DNA of 64,000 nucleotides, from contig CM019715.1 in NCBI GenBank assembly GCA_009760885.1, positions 22,905,642 to 22,969,641 of the forward strand, read 5' to 3'. Shown one piece after another: positions 58,601 to 64,000 of this stretch. The notes beneath the pieces were generated by a model. The model saw nothing but the letters and a program-made list of their open reading frames with translations, ran no database searches and was not told the origin of the DNA. The DNA is from Achatina immaculata. Taxonomy: Eukaryota; Mollusca; Gastropoda; Stylommatophora; Achatinidae. A program made the position numbers and the translations under genes. Numbering within the stretch: position 1 is the stretch's first letter; each line of letters opens with the position of its first letter.

Positions 58601-61552
58601 ATCTGTTACCTTCATTCACATGAATCTGATAAGTACTAAATTATCTGTTACCTTTATTCACATGAATCTGATAAGTACTAAATTATCTGTTACCTTCATT
58701 CACATGAATCTGATAAGTACTAAATTATCTGTTAACTTCATTCACATGAATCTGATAAGTACTAAATTATCTGTTACCTTCAGGTGTATGAATCTGATGA
58801 GTTCTACCAGCTCTGTGATGAGCTGGGCATACTAATTTGGCAAGACTTCATGTTCAGTGTGGCCATGTATCCTGTGTATGACGAGTTCATTAACTCAGTC
58901 AGTACAGAGGTTAGGCAGCAGGTGAGAAGTCTTATACAACATGTCTTTACATATCTGCCATGTGTCTTATGTTATATAGCATAGAAAATAAAGCTTCCTC
59001 CCCCCCCATATACCTGCTGTGACTCAAGCAAAGTCCCATGATATGATATCCTGTTTTCCACTAACAGATTTGCATTTGGTGTAATTCAGTGCGCCTCACC
59101 ATGTAGGATGCTATTCTACTGTTTTTTTTTAGCAGGCATTTTTATTCACCGCAGTATAGAAGAGCAACATTGCTAAAACAGCCATGTAGTGGACACCAGA
59201 AACATAGGCACTAACACCATATCCCATGATGCCTCTGTAGCATGCTATTATTACTATATGCTGTGCCGGACGGCGTTGGTGTTCATACTTCTCCATCTTG
59301 TGCAGTCCTTAGTGTAGTAATTAATTCAGATGCTTTTCTTTTTCCATGCCACTTGGTCAGCCCACTTAGATATTTTTCTCTTGGCCATCCTCTCTTCCCT
59401 TTTCCTTTGAATTTTCCAGCCATTACTAGGTTTTTCAGCTTCGGTCTTCTCATGACACTTCCAAAAAATGTCGATTGTCTTTTTTCTTATCATTTTAACT
59501 CATTTTTTTTTAGTTGTGAAAATTCTTTGAGAACCTCTTCATTTATTTTTCAGTCCATCCAGGGTATTAAAACAACATCTCTGTTGCTTTCAGTTTCTTT
59601 GTCATTTTTTTTTCTAAACTGCTTTTGTTCAAGTTTTAAGGAGGGGGGGAGAAGAAAGAGGCTACCTAGTGGAGGAATGAAGAAAGAGAAATGAGTAGCA
59701 TGCAGCGCAGCTGGGACACAGTGCCAAGGCTGGCTGCAGACTCTGAGAAGTGAAGAGAATTTGTTGTTTCTCTACAAGACATCACAGGGCATGCTGGGTG
59801 GTGATTGCTGACCAAGGACATAGATAGACTGATATATGTACCAAGTGCTTAGTTTTATACCTGTTGTATACTAAGTATCCAGTTTTATACCTGTTGTATA
59901 CTAAGTATCCAGTTTTATACCTGTTGTATACTAAGTATTCAGTTTTATACCTGTTGTATACTAAGTATCCAGTTTTATACCTGTTGTATACTAAGTATCC
60001 AGTTTTATATCTGAGTGAACTGGAGAGATGACCATGGAAGTAGATTTCATTATCTCCAGTCAGAGAAACAGTATCATATTGGAATGAAGGCTCGGTACCG
60101 TGGCTATTTCATTCACCATGACTGGATGATTTTCTGTCATGTGCATTCAACTTCTACAACTGACTCTGGTTTCACTACTTGCTGTTCCTGACACGGACAA
60201 GGAGGGCATTTCAGAACTTCCTGTTTCACTCACAAGTTCTGCTGCAATGAGAGACATGCATCGCTGTACTGAACCTTCAGTCGCTGATACATTTCAATAG
60301 GCTTTTTTTTCACATCTTCACTGCTCAAAGAACAGATGACAGAATGCCGTTCCACTGTCATGCATGTCTTTAATGGATAGGCCGTCTTTACATTGCTGCT
60401 ATGATGTTATGTAGCTTGTTGGCACTGTGCTGACACCTGCAAGACGTTTCTTTATTTCATTAGTAACGATGCTGTCATCTTATGTGATGTTGGGACAGTC
60501 CTTAGAATCTCTGTTGCAATTTTAAGGTTTTCATTTGAATCGCCCTCATTATTCTTCTTCATAGTAATAGATGCCAGTAGCTTCCATTCTGCAGTAACAG
60601 TTACAGTCTGTAACAACAGTAACATAAAACTAAAGTTACATATCATTTTTAGATTTTCTAACAAAATGAAGTTTCAAGGGGTGAAATTCTTGTTTGAGGT
60701 CGAGCATTTCTGGCCTGAGGAGTTGTATGGTGTTTTGTTCTATAAGCAGAGAGTTCACTGCTCAGATATAATTTATTTATTTACCATATTTCCTTGACTA
60801 AAACACCAGGTCTGAAATAATTGTCCGCCTCAATTAAATGTCCGGTGGGGGGTACGGAGTCATGTTTTGGATACATGCATGCCTCAAATAAATGGCGGGT
60901 CTGAAATAAATGATGGGTCAGTACATTGTCTCTGTGTTTCTATGGAAAGATGTGTATGGTTTAGGCCAATACTGATGCTGCAGAACCGTAACTGGCATTC
61001 TGCATATAAACACTTACCTTGAACAGACGCCGATCTCTAATAAACGCTGAATCATGACAACAGTTTTATTGCCAACTTTTGGCAGAGTTACAACCATTCA
61101 TACTTACGGCTGAATTATGGTTGTTTGTACTTACGGCCACCCAGTCCCAAATGCAGCTGTAAGTCAGTACCTGACTGTATATAGTTTTATAGTGATTACT
61201 TGATATGAGTCAAGTGAAATTTGATGATCAGAAAATTTGGTCAAGTGAGATGATTAGAAAACCTCAGGAGAATGACAAAAAATCCAAACTGGCCCAGTTG
61301 GTCAGTGACAGACATGTTTAAGTTTCATTGAATGTTTTTTTTTTTGCCGTTGTTTTTCTAACAACAAACTAGCAAGTTAATGGGATATATTTTAGGTAAG
61401 GAGATTAAAATATCATCCTTCCATCCTTTGCTGGGCTGGAAACAATGAGAATGAGCTAGGACTGCGGCAGAATTGGTTTGGTACAGCCCGGAATTTTACC
61501 CTATACTACAACGACTATGTTCAGTTGTATGTGAAGACGATTAAGCCTATCG
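40514..61552 (+). CDS. MANBA: Lysosomal beta-mannosidase gene, exons 1-10, continues past the window
   Basis: Family GH2 exoglycosidase that removes terminal beta-mannose from N-glycan-derived Man-beta-1,4-GlcNAc in the lysosome. Ten exons join without a frame break into 493 codons (the human protein is 879 aa). Landmarks in order: signal peptide (about residues 1-22), sugar-binding domain with [11 protein letters not shown] and [20 protein letters not shown] [100 protein letters not shown] and CWAGNNENE. By homology E459 in NNE is the acid/base; the nucleophile lies beyond the window. Several N-glycosylation sequons fit a lysosomal enzyme. All introns are GT-AG. Confidence 0.97.
40868..41035 (+). 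repeat. Short tandem array in MANBA intron 1
   Basis: Four to five imperfect units of about 35-40 bp built on AGTCAAGGCTATGGGAGAG and TCAAGACTTACAGTAG. It makes the unreal open frame at 40798-40995. Confidence 0.75.
41355..41925 (+). mobile_element. LINE-3 3' end split by a SINE
   Basis: Left part 41355-41453 reads [28 protein letters not shown]. Right part 41728-41925 reads [40 protein letters not shown], ending CKGHANE, stop, then AATGAATGAT tail. It sits in MANBA intron 1. Confidence 0.9.
41454..41727 (+). mobile_element. tRNA-derived SINE, full length, tail type B
   Basis: 274 bp with a 12-bp target-site duplication, AATCTAGAGAAG (41442-41453 and 41728-41739). Head: TAGCGTAGTGGTTAGAGCAC (A box) and GGTCGAGGGTTCGAATCCCC (B box). 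Centre: GGTCGACCCAGCCTCGTAAA then ATGGGTACCAGAG. Tail: AAGGCAGCGAGGAAAGGAAC to CCCCCTACGGCATTTGAAAT, ending CTTTACTTTTTT. The intact B box and clean duplication suggest a young copy. Confidence 0.93.
42355..42425 (+). mobile_element. LINE-2 3' terminus
   Basis: GGCAAACTACTTTGCGAGCC, CTATGTGACGTCTAACGGCA, then AAGGATATAAGATAAGAT, which shows the TAAGAT tail clearly. Confidence 0.8.
42510..42745 (+). repeat. Minisatellite, about 40 bp unit
   Basis: About six units of AGAAATTGTTTAACTGTTTT + T run + GATGGTATCACAC. T-run length varies between units. Confidence 0.85.
42746..44080. other. MANBA intron 1, distal part
   Basis: AT-rich intron sequence up to the acceptor of exon 2. Open frames at 43482 and 43764 have no family resemblance. 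No repeat shared with the rest of the window was found. Confidence 0.5.
44081..44227 (+). CDS. MANBA: MANBA exon 2
   Basis: Acceptor [58 protein letters not shown]; donor G|GTAACC, phase 1. Matches the PG-VPG-VHSAL and YR-ND--Y-WV--DNWTYSK blocks. The upstream Met of the surrounding open frame is intronic. Confidence 0.96.
44309..45505 (-). mobile_element. mariner transposon relic in MANBA intron 2
   Basis: Minus-strand transposase in three frames. From 45409: [43 protein letters not shown] (HTH region and linker). From 45026: [12 protein letters not shown] (first Asp). Near 44690-44640: [10 protein letters not shown] (second Asp). From about 44600: [15 protein letters not shown] (third Asp). 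One end is AGGGGTGATTGATAAGTTCT next to a TA at 44308. The other end, near 45483-45503, matches its complement only at about 11 of 15 bases. Frame shifts lie around 45130, 44730 and 44650. Catalytic residues remain but the frame does not. Confidence 0.9.
45506..46175. other. MANBA intron 2 remainder
   Basis: AT-rich; no gene or repeat recognised. Confidence 0.4.
46178..46470 (-). mobile_element. LINE-3 3' end
   Basis: ATTTGCATGTCCCTTGTGGA to CTTTACTAGCCAACCTTCTT, with the tail at the left. Same truncation point region as the 9524 copy. Confidence 0.8.
46831..46979 (+). CDS. MANBA: MANBA exon 3
   Basis: Acceptor [60 protein letters not shown]; donor CAG|GTAATA, phase 0. EGLDT-A-VLVNG matches the EGVDTVSKILFNE block of the jelly-roll domain. 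Confidence 0.96.
47085..47370 (+). mobile_element. LINE-4 3' end
   Basis: Degenerate [33 protein letters not shown] then TTGCAGAAGTCC and GGTTCAGAGAGAGATA. Many frame breaks. In MANBA intron 3. Confidence 0.75.
47470..47585 (-). repeat. Repeat U terminus, degenerate
   Basis: AGGTAGAAACAGCTTTTTTT, then GTAATGTTTATGCTTTCATC and TACAGAAACACACAG in the U order, with the GAAACGTC core mutated. Confidence 0.45.
47864..48513 (-). mobile_element. piggyBac-like element, copy 2
   Basis: Opposite in orientation to 24854-25542. TTAACTCTTTCCCTGC at the left and GGCACGGGAAGAGATAA at the right, with the right TTAA mutated. The GGATGTTCCC, GATCTTGATATGTATAGGGG and GACTACGTCTCCAGTCCATC blocks are complements of blocks in copy 1. 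The open frame of copy 1 is not preserved here. Confidence 0.65.
48594..49790 (-). mobile_element. LINE-3, longest copy
   Basis: Minus-strand pieces: [20 protein letters not shown] (RT motif with KAFD), [22 protein letters not shown]; then KILVIRSADD-like region near 49340; [40 protein letters not shown]; and the GHANE-type end at 48594 with an ATTCATTTG tail. It shows that LINE-3 is RTE/BovB-like. Several indels. Confidence 0.85.
49831..50030 (+). CDS. MANBA: MANBA exon 4
   Basis: Acceptor [30 protein letters not shown], then [40 protein letters not shown] and IW across the junction (donor TG|GTGAGT, phase 2). The cysteines and [14 protein letters not shown] are near-identical to vertebrate MANBA. 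Confidence 0.97.
50394..50461 (+). CDS. MANBA: MANBA exon 5
   Basis: 68 bases: [20 protein letters not shown] then LR, acceptor TATGTTGCAG, donor AGAG|GTAAAT, phase 1. Corresponds to the KDVRIEAYN...FTFSPIYD segment. Confidence 0.92.
50875..51085 (-). mobile_element. LINE-2 3' end
   Basis: TATTAAACGTCACATAGGGCTC, TTTGGTGAGCTTTTCAACCT and GGTTGATCTCTTTTTCTTCAG-like complement of the LINE-2 C-terminal coding end. It faces away from the next element. Confidence 0.75.
51105..51830 (+). mobile_element. LINE-2 3' half
   Basis: [23 protein letters not shown]-like joint, [36 protein letters not shown], then [20 protein letters not shown] and the terminus ATGTTTAACGGCACGGGAAAG. Frame broken in at least three places. 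In MANBA intron 5. Confidence 0.8.
51899..52235 (+). repeat. Dispersed repeat family W, longest copy
   Basis: About 335 bp from CTCCCTGTAACTGTGAGCTG to GCCTTATCGGACGTCTTCAC. Used as the reference for the family: no ORF of note, no inverted ends seen, ends not defined by a duplication. Confidence 0.75.
52498..52667 (+). CDS. MANBA: MANBA exon 6
   Basis: Acceptor [66 protein letters not shown]; donor GCA|GTGAGT, phase 0. This is a beta-sandwich domain with two sequons (NLT, NDS). Confidence 0.94.
52945..53330 (-). mobile_element. LINE-8 C-terminal relic
   Basis: Reverse complement: [20 protein letters not shown] then [24 protein letters not shown], with a GAGAGAGAGAT end. Similar in layout to 59240-59650. 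In MANBA intron 6. Confidence 0.6.
53331..54040. other. MANBA intron 6, nothing identified
   Basis: No recognised feature; the ORFs at 53418 and 53547 overlap on opposite strands without motifs. Confidence 0.4.
54045..55300. mobile_element. Segment bounded by inverted U-repeat termini
   Basis: Left end TAAAACTATTTAAGAGGAAA, AACAGCTTTATTAATGAGCA, GTTGTGACGTTTTGG. Right end is its inverse, GCGAAACGTCACAAGTATGT, AATAAAGCTGTTCCTAA and TTAAATAGTTTTA. Arms of about 65 bp enclose 1.1 kb, including a LINE-3 insertion. Could be a non-autonomous inverted-terminal element or two solo termini. Confidence 0.5.
54235..54705 (+). mobile_element. LINE-3 3' half
   Basis: [76 protein letters not shown], ending with a frame-shifted GHANE and GAATTAATGAATGA tail. 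Confidence 0.88.
55515..55680 (+). CDS. MANBA: MANBA exon 7
   Basis: Acceptor [65 protein letters not shown]; donor GATG|GTAGGT, phase 1. WWP-G-G and FRTVEL are GH2 mannosidase hallmarks. A 38-bp minisatellite starts 26 bases downstream. Confidence 0.96.
55706..55940 (+). repeat. 38-bp minisatellite after MANBA exon 7
   Basis: Six units of GGTAAAACTTGGTAGTACAT + GTGATACATCACAAAAGA, with CATCAC/CAGCAC variants. It makes a spurious repetitive minus-strand open frame. Confidence 0.92.
56135..56475. other. Unidentified 84-codon open frame with GAA tail
   Basis: Plus frame contains [20 protein letters not shown] then [20 protein letters not shown] and ends TTQS. A GAAGAAGAAGAAGATGAATAA stretch follows at about 56480. 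It lies in MANBA intron 7 without splice-site support. It may be part of an unknown repeat whose 3' end is a GAA microsatellite. Confidence 0.3.
56585..56850 (-). mobile_element. tRNA-derived SINE, tail type A
   Basis: Reverse: GGCTGGCTGTGTGGTTAGGT (head), GGTTCGGCTCCCTGCAGC (B-box region), centre near CACCTAGCCTCTAAAAATAG, tail to CCATTAAGGCATATTGGGGA and AAAATCCCC. Confidence 0.85.
56906..57072 (+). CDS. MANBA: MANBA exon 8
   Basis: Acceptor [64 protein letters not shown]; donor GGG|GTGAGT, phase 0. Start of the TIM-barrel domain. Confidence 0.97.
57418..57615 (+). repeat. 28-bp minisatellite
   Basis: Seven units of CATTTTGTCACTTGCTGAAG + TATGTCTT, nearly identical. In MANBA intron 8. Confidence 0.93.
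57763..58400 (-). mobile_element. L2/CR1-like LINE 3' end
   Basis: Minus frame: [52 protein letters not shown]; 3' end with TTCAAGGGTAAAGAATTGGG complement and a TGAATGAATGAAT-type tail. The [18 protein letters not shown] block is typical of L2/CR1-like and jockey-like C-termini. Confidence 0.8.
58470..58783 (+). repeat. 42-bp array derived from the exon 9 acceptor
   Basis: Seven units of CTGTTACCTTCATTCACATG + AATCTGATAAGTACTAAATTAT, then an eighth, authentic unit CTGTTACCTTCAGGTGTATG + AATCTGATGAGTTCTACCAG that spans the intron 8/exon 9 border. All seven extra units have CTTCAT where the real one has CTTCAG. The 113-codon open frame across it is not a protein. Confidence 0.93.
58784..58921 (+). 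CDS. MANBA: MANBA exon 9
   Basis: Acceptor [57 protein letters not shown]; donor CAG|GTGAGA, phase 0. YE-DEFY-LCDELGI-WQDFMF is conserved in the barrel. The first bases belong to the last unit of a 42-bp tandem array that fills the upstream intron end. Confidence 0.97.
59240..59650 (-). mobile_element. LINE-8 C-terminal relic
   Basis: Reverse complement: [60 protein letters not shown], ending TPTPSGT. An RTE-like tail arrangement. In MANBA intron 9. Confidence 0.65.
59851..60012 (+). repeat. 30-bp minisatellite
   Basis: Five full units of AGTTTTATACCTGTTGTATA + CTAAGTATCC and one partial. Confidence 0.93.
60013..61395. other. MANBA intron 9, distal part
   Basis: No gene. Around 60785-60950 there are diverged copies of a TCTGAAATAA-TG-GGGT phrase. 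The 60452-60664 minus frame has no motif. Confidence 0.4.
61396..61552 (+). CDS. MANBA: MANBA exon 10 (acid/base residue)
   Basis: Acceptor [61 protein letters not shown]; donor ATCG|GTAAGT, phase 1. GNNENE carries the GH2 acid/base Glu (residue 459 of this reading). No later exon is seen before 64000. Confidence 0.97.
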
Positions 61553-61624
61553 GTAAGTAGCAATCGCATCATCGTGTGACTGTCATAAAAATTCAAACCT
61601 AGACTACAAGTATAAGAAATAACA

Positions 61625-61905
61625 TCTGAAGATGAAGCCACTGACAGCAATTATTGAGGAAAGACGCTGGCAATGGTTGAGACATGTGCTCCAAATGACT
61701 GACAACTCACTACCAGAAATAATGCTAAGATGGACACCACAGGGGAACAGAAGTAAGGATAGACCAAAGCAGACATGGAGAAGAACAACAGAGAGGATGT
61801 TGTCTGGGCAAGAGCGGGAAAAAAGCCAATGGATAGGCGTTAATGGACAACGCTTTCAGAAGTCCCATGTGCCCTGGGCACATAAGGTTCTGAGAGAGCG
61901 AGGGA
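61625..61905 (+). mobile_element. LINE-4 3' end
   Basis: [54 protein letters not shown], then a 20-bp deletion and QKSHVPWAHKV-type frame-shifted end with GAGAGAGCGAGGGAGAGAGA. It starts 73 bp after MANBA exon 10. Confidence 0.85.
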
Positions 61906-62009
61906 GAGAGAGCTGTCCTGCAGAAACTAAATAATCTCCATCTGATCTGGTCTTTGAAATTGTTTTTCTGTTTCTTCATAAACAAGTTTATTCTAAGCAT
62001 CATATTAAG

Positions 62010-62405
62010 TGCTGCCACTGCCACCACCACCACCATCACTACCATCACCACCACCACCACCACCAACATCACCATCACCACCACTGCCACTATCACCACC
62101 ATCACCACCGCCACACCACCATCACCACCACCACCGCCACTATCACCGCCACACCACCATCACCACCACCGCCACCACCATCACCACCACCACCATCACT
62201 GCCACAACCACCATCAACACCACCACCATCATCACCACCACCGCCACACCACCATCACCACCACCGCCACTATCACCAACATCACCACCATCACCATCAC
62301 CACCACTGCCACCACCATCACCACCAGTACCACCACCACTATCACCATCACCACCACCGCCACCACCACCACCACCACCATCACCACCATCACCACCACC
62401 ACAAA
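62010..62405 (+). repeat. CAC/CAT-rich microsatellite tract
   Basis: About 390 bp of ACC and ATC triplets with occasional GCC and TGCC, uninterrupted by other sequence. It produces long Thr/Thr-Ile, Pro/Ser, His and Gly open frames that should be ignored. Confidence 0.95.
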
Positions 62406-62509
62406 TACTTTGGGGCATGAAGGTTAAGATAATGTCTGATATGGCAGTCAGGAAACCATAACTGATATACTTGTGTCAAGTTTGTTGAACCATGGTAACC
62501 AAAACCCAC

Positions 62510-62745
62510 CTCTCTAGTTGTACCCCAGTAACAGGCTTAACCTGGTTAAAGGGCAGAGACTGCCATAGTCCCCATGGTGGTGGAGTCTGCTAAAGAAGTA
62601 TTGCTCCCCCCCCCACTCCCCGATTATTAGCTGCACTCAGGAACTACAAAAAAAAAAAGCTGACGTAACCTGCTCCCAATCCAGCACAGTGCTGTGCCTC
62701 AACATCTTAGCCACATTGGCTGCTGAGAACATTATCTCGCAGTTC
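62510..62745 (-). repeat. Dispersed repeat family W, reverse copy
   Basis: GACTGCCATAGTCCCCATGG, TGGTGGAGTCTGCTAAAGAA, C9 run, AGCTGCACTCAGGAACT, CTCAACATCTTAGCCACATT and GGCTGCTGAGAAC are the complement of the 51899 copy. Confidence 0.7.
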
Positions 62746-62819
62746 CAGGGAGACAGAAGAAGAAGAGTCGTGGGGAAAAATAGAGAAGGAGTTACAGACT
62801 GCCATATCATCTGGTTAAA

Positions 62820-64000
62820 ATATTAAAATACCTCAAAAAAAGGCAACCTCAGTGACTGCAATAACCTTACTATCAGTTGTGTCAAAAGTGTTTTGTAAAG
62901 TGATTCTGAATAGAATTAAGGATGTAGTGGACACTGCAGTGAGAGAAGAACAAGCAGGATTTCGAGAAGGGAGAAGCTGTCTCGACCACATCTTTACTCT
63001 CAGAATAATACTCGAAGAACATATTGAAAAGCAGAAACCATTAATACTGAACTTCATAGATTTTAAAAAGGCATTTGATAGCATACACAGAGATTCATTG
63101 TGGAGAATTTTAAGACTATATGGAATACCATCTAAAGCTGTCAACATCGTTAGAGATCTCTACAACAGATATATTTGTGCAGTCAAGACAGAAGGAGGAA
63201 TGAGTGAATGGTTTTGGATTGAAACAGGCGTGAAACAAGGATGTATATTATCTCCCTTGCTTTTTGGAATTGATATAGACTTTATAATGAAAAGATGCTG
63301 TACAGGTAAAACCGGCATTGATTGAGTATATGGGACCCAAATAGAAGATTTTGATTTTGCAGATGACAAAACTCTATCAGTGACAATGTAAAATTGATGC
63401 AGGAAAAAACAGATATCCTGTCTTACTTGGCTAACACAATAGGTCTTGAAATTAACAAAGACAAAACAAAAATAATGAAATTTCTCATTAATCAAGAAGG
63501 AAAAATATATGTAGAAGGAACAGCTGTTGATGAAGTCAACCAATTTGCATACCTTGGCAGCTACATAGACCAGGATGGTAACTGCAGGAAGGAAGTTAGA
63601 ATTAAAATCGCAAAAGCAGCATTGTCCTTCAAAAATCTTGAGAACGTATGGAATTCAAAAGTTATAAGCACAAAAACCAAGTTAAGATTATTCAATTCAA
63701 ATGTGATATCCACCCTCATTTATGCACGAGAAAGCTGGAAATCAACTAAAGAAATAGACAAGAAATTTGACTCTTTTGAAAACAAATGCCTCAGGAAAAT
63801 ACTTGGTATAAAGTGGAATGAATTTAAGAACAACACAGAGATAAGACAAATGAGCAAACAACAACCTGTCTCATGGTTGATCAGAAAAAGAAGATGGACA
63901 TATGTAGGCCATGTGATGAGAAGAGACAATCAGAGAATACCAAAACAAGCTATCAAGTGGAGCACAACAGGCCGAAGAAAAAGAGGTCAACCATGTGAAA
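62820..64000 (+). mobile_element. LINE-2 reverse transcriptase, longest copy, continues past the window
   Basis: RT fingers and palm: TLLSVVSKVFCKVILNRIKD, REEQAGFREGRSCLDHIFTL, FIDFKKAFDSIHRDSLWRIL, GVKQGCILSPLLF; then frame-shifted FADDKTLSVT near 63355 (catalytic ADD), GLEINKDKTKIMKF, YLGSYIDQDG, NSNVISTLIYARESWKSTKE, RRWTYVGHVMRRDNQRIP. Frame break near 63320-63390 with a TGA at 63323. Endonuclease absent. Related to the shorter LINE-2 pieces listed above. Confidence 0.9.

Noticed and set aside
58494..58835. 113-codon repetitive protein (14-residue repeat)
   Set aside because: The unit is 42 bp, so a tandem array is open by arithmetic. It runs out of frame into MANBA exon 9 and ends there.
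61954..62461. Long Thr-, Pro/Ser- and Gly-rich open frames of up to 157 codons
   Set aside because: They are translations of the CAC/CAT microsatellite on both strands and have no flanking gene signals.

Overview
The window is animal nuclear DNA, most likely from a lophotrochozoan invertebrate such as a mollusc. That placement is an inference from the introns, the abundance of RTE-type LINEs and the tRNA-derived SINEs, and the species is not identifiable. There are no operons, CRISPR arrays or prokaryotic genes. Three host genes can be recognised by spliced translation, and nearly everything between their exons is transposable-element debris.

Left part, about 2.9-15.3 kb, minus strand: an intact three-exon NDUFA8 gene (complex I subunit, four CX9C motifs, 163 aa). 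Middle, 20.7-29.2 kb, minus strand: three exons matching the N-terminal part of PEX19, the peroxisomal membrane-protein receptor. Their splice sites are good, but at least four single-base frame breaks are needed, and the conserved C-terminal half is not seen. Further along the same strand lies a Ser/Ala-rich coding-like stretch that is also frame-broken and that I do not recognise. Right part, 40.5 kb to beyond 61.5 kb, plus strand: the first ten exons of a lysosomal beta-mannosidase gene (MANBA). They give 493 codons of intact frame, with the signal peptide in exon 1 and the GNNENE acid/base motif in exon 10. The rest of the gene lies outside the window.

Mobile DNA: several LINE lineages of RTE or L2/CR1 type, each recognisable by its own 3' end and microsatellite tail (TGATGA, TAAGAT, TGAATGAA, GAGA, GATT). 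There are about ten tRNA-headed SINE copies sharing one central block, two copies of a piggyBac-like internally deleted element, one mariner relic, one hAT-like MITE, and several repeat families I cannot classify. One of these, called family X here, is built of ordered tandem modules and ends in a GAA microsatellite. Target-site duplications can be read for five insertions, including a nest in which X lies inside an RTE element just upstream of MANBA.

The points most worth a second look are: a perfect palindrome of two MITF/TFE-type E-boxes directly upstream of the MANBA start codon; a 42-bp tandem array copied from the MANBA exon 9 splice acceptor in which the acceptor AG is lost in every extra copy; the modular family X; the frame-broken 5' PEX19 fragment; and a near-perfect 440-bp inverted duplication around an RTE 3' end. 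I found no convincing new multi-gene system.
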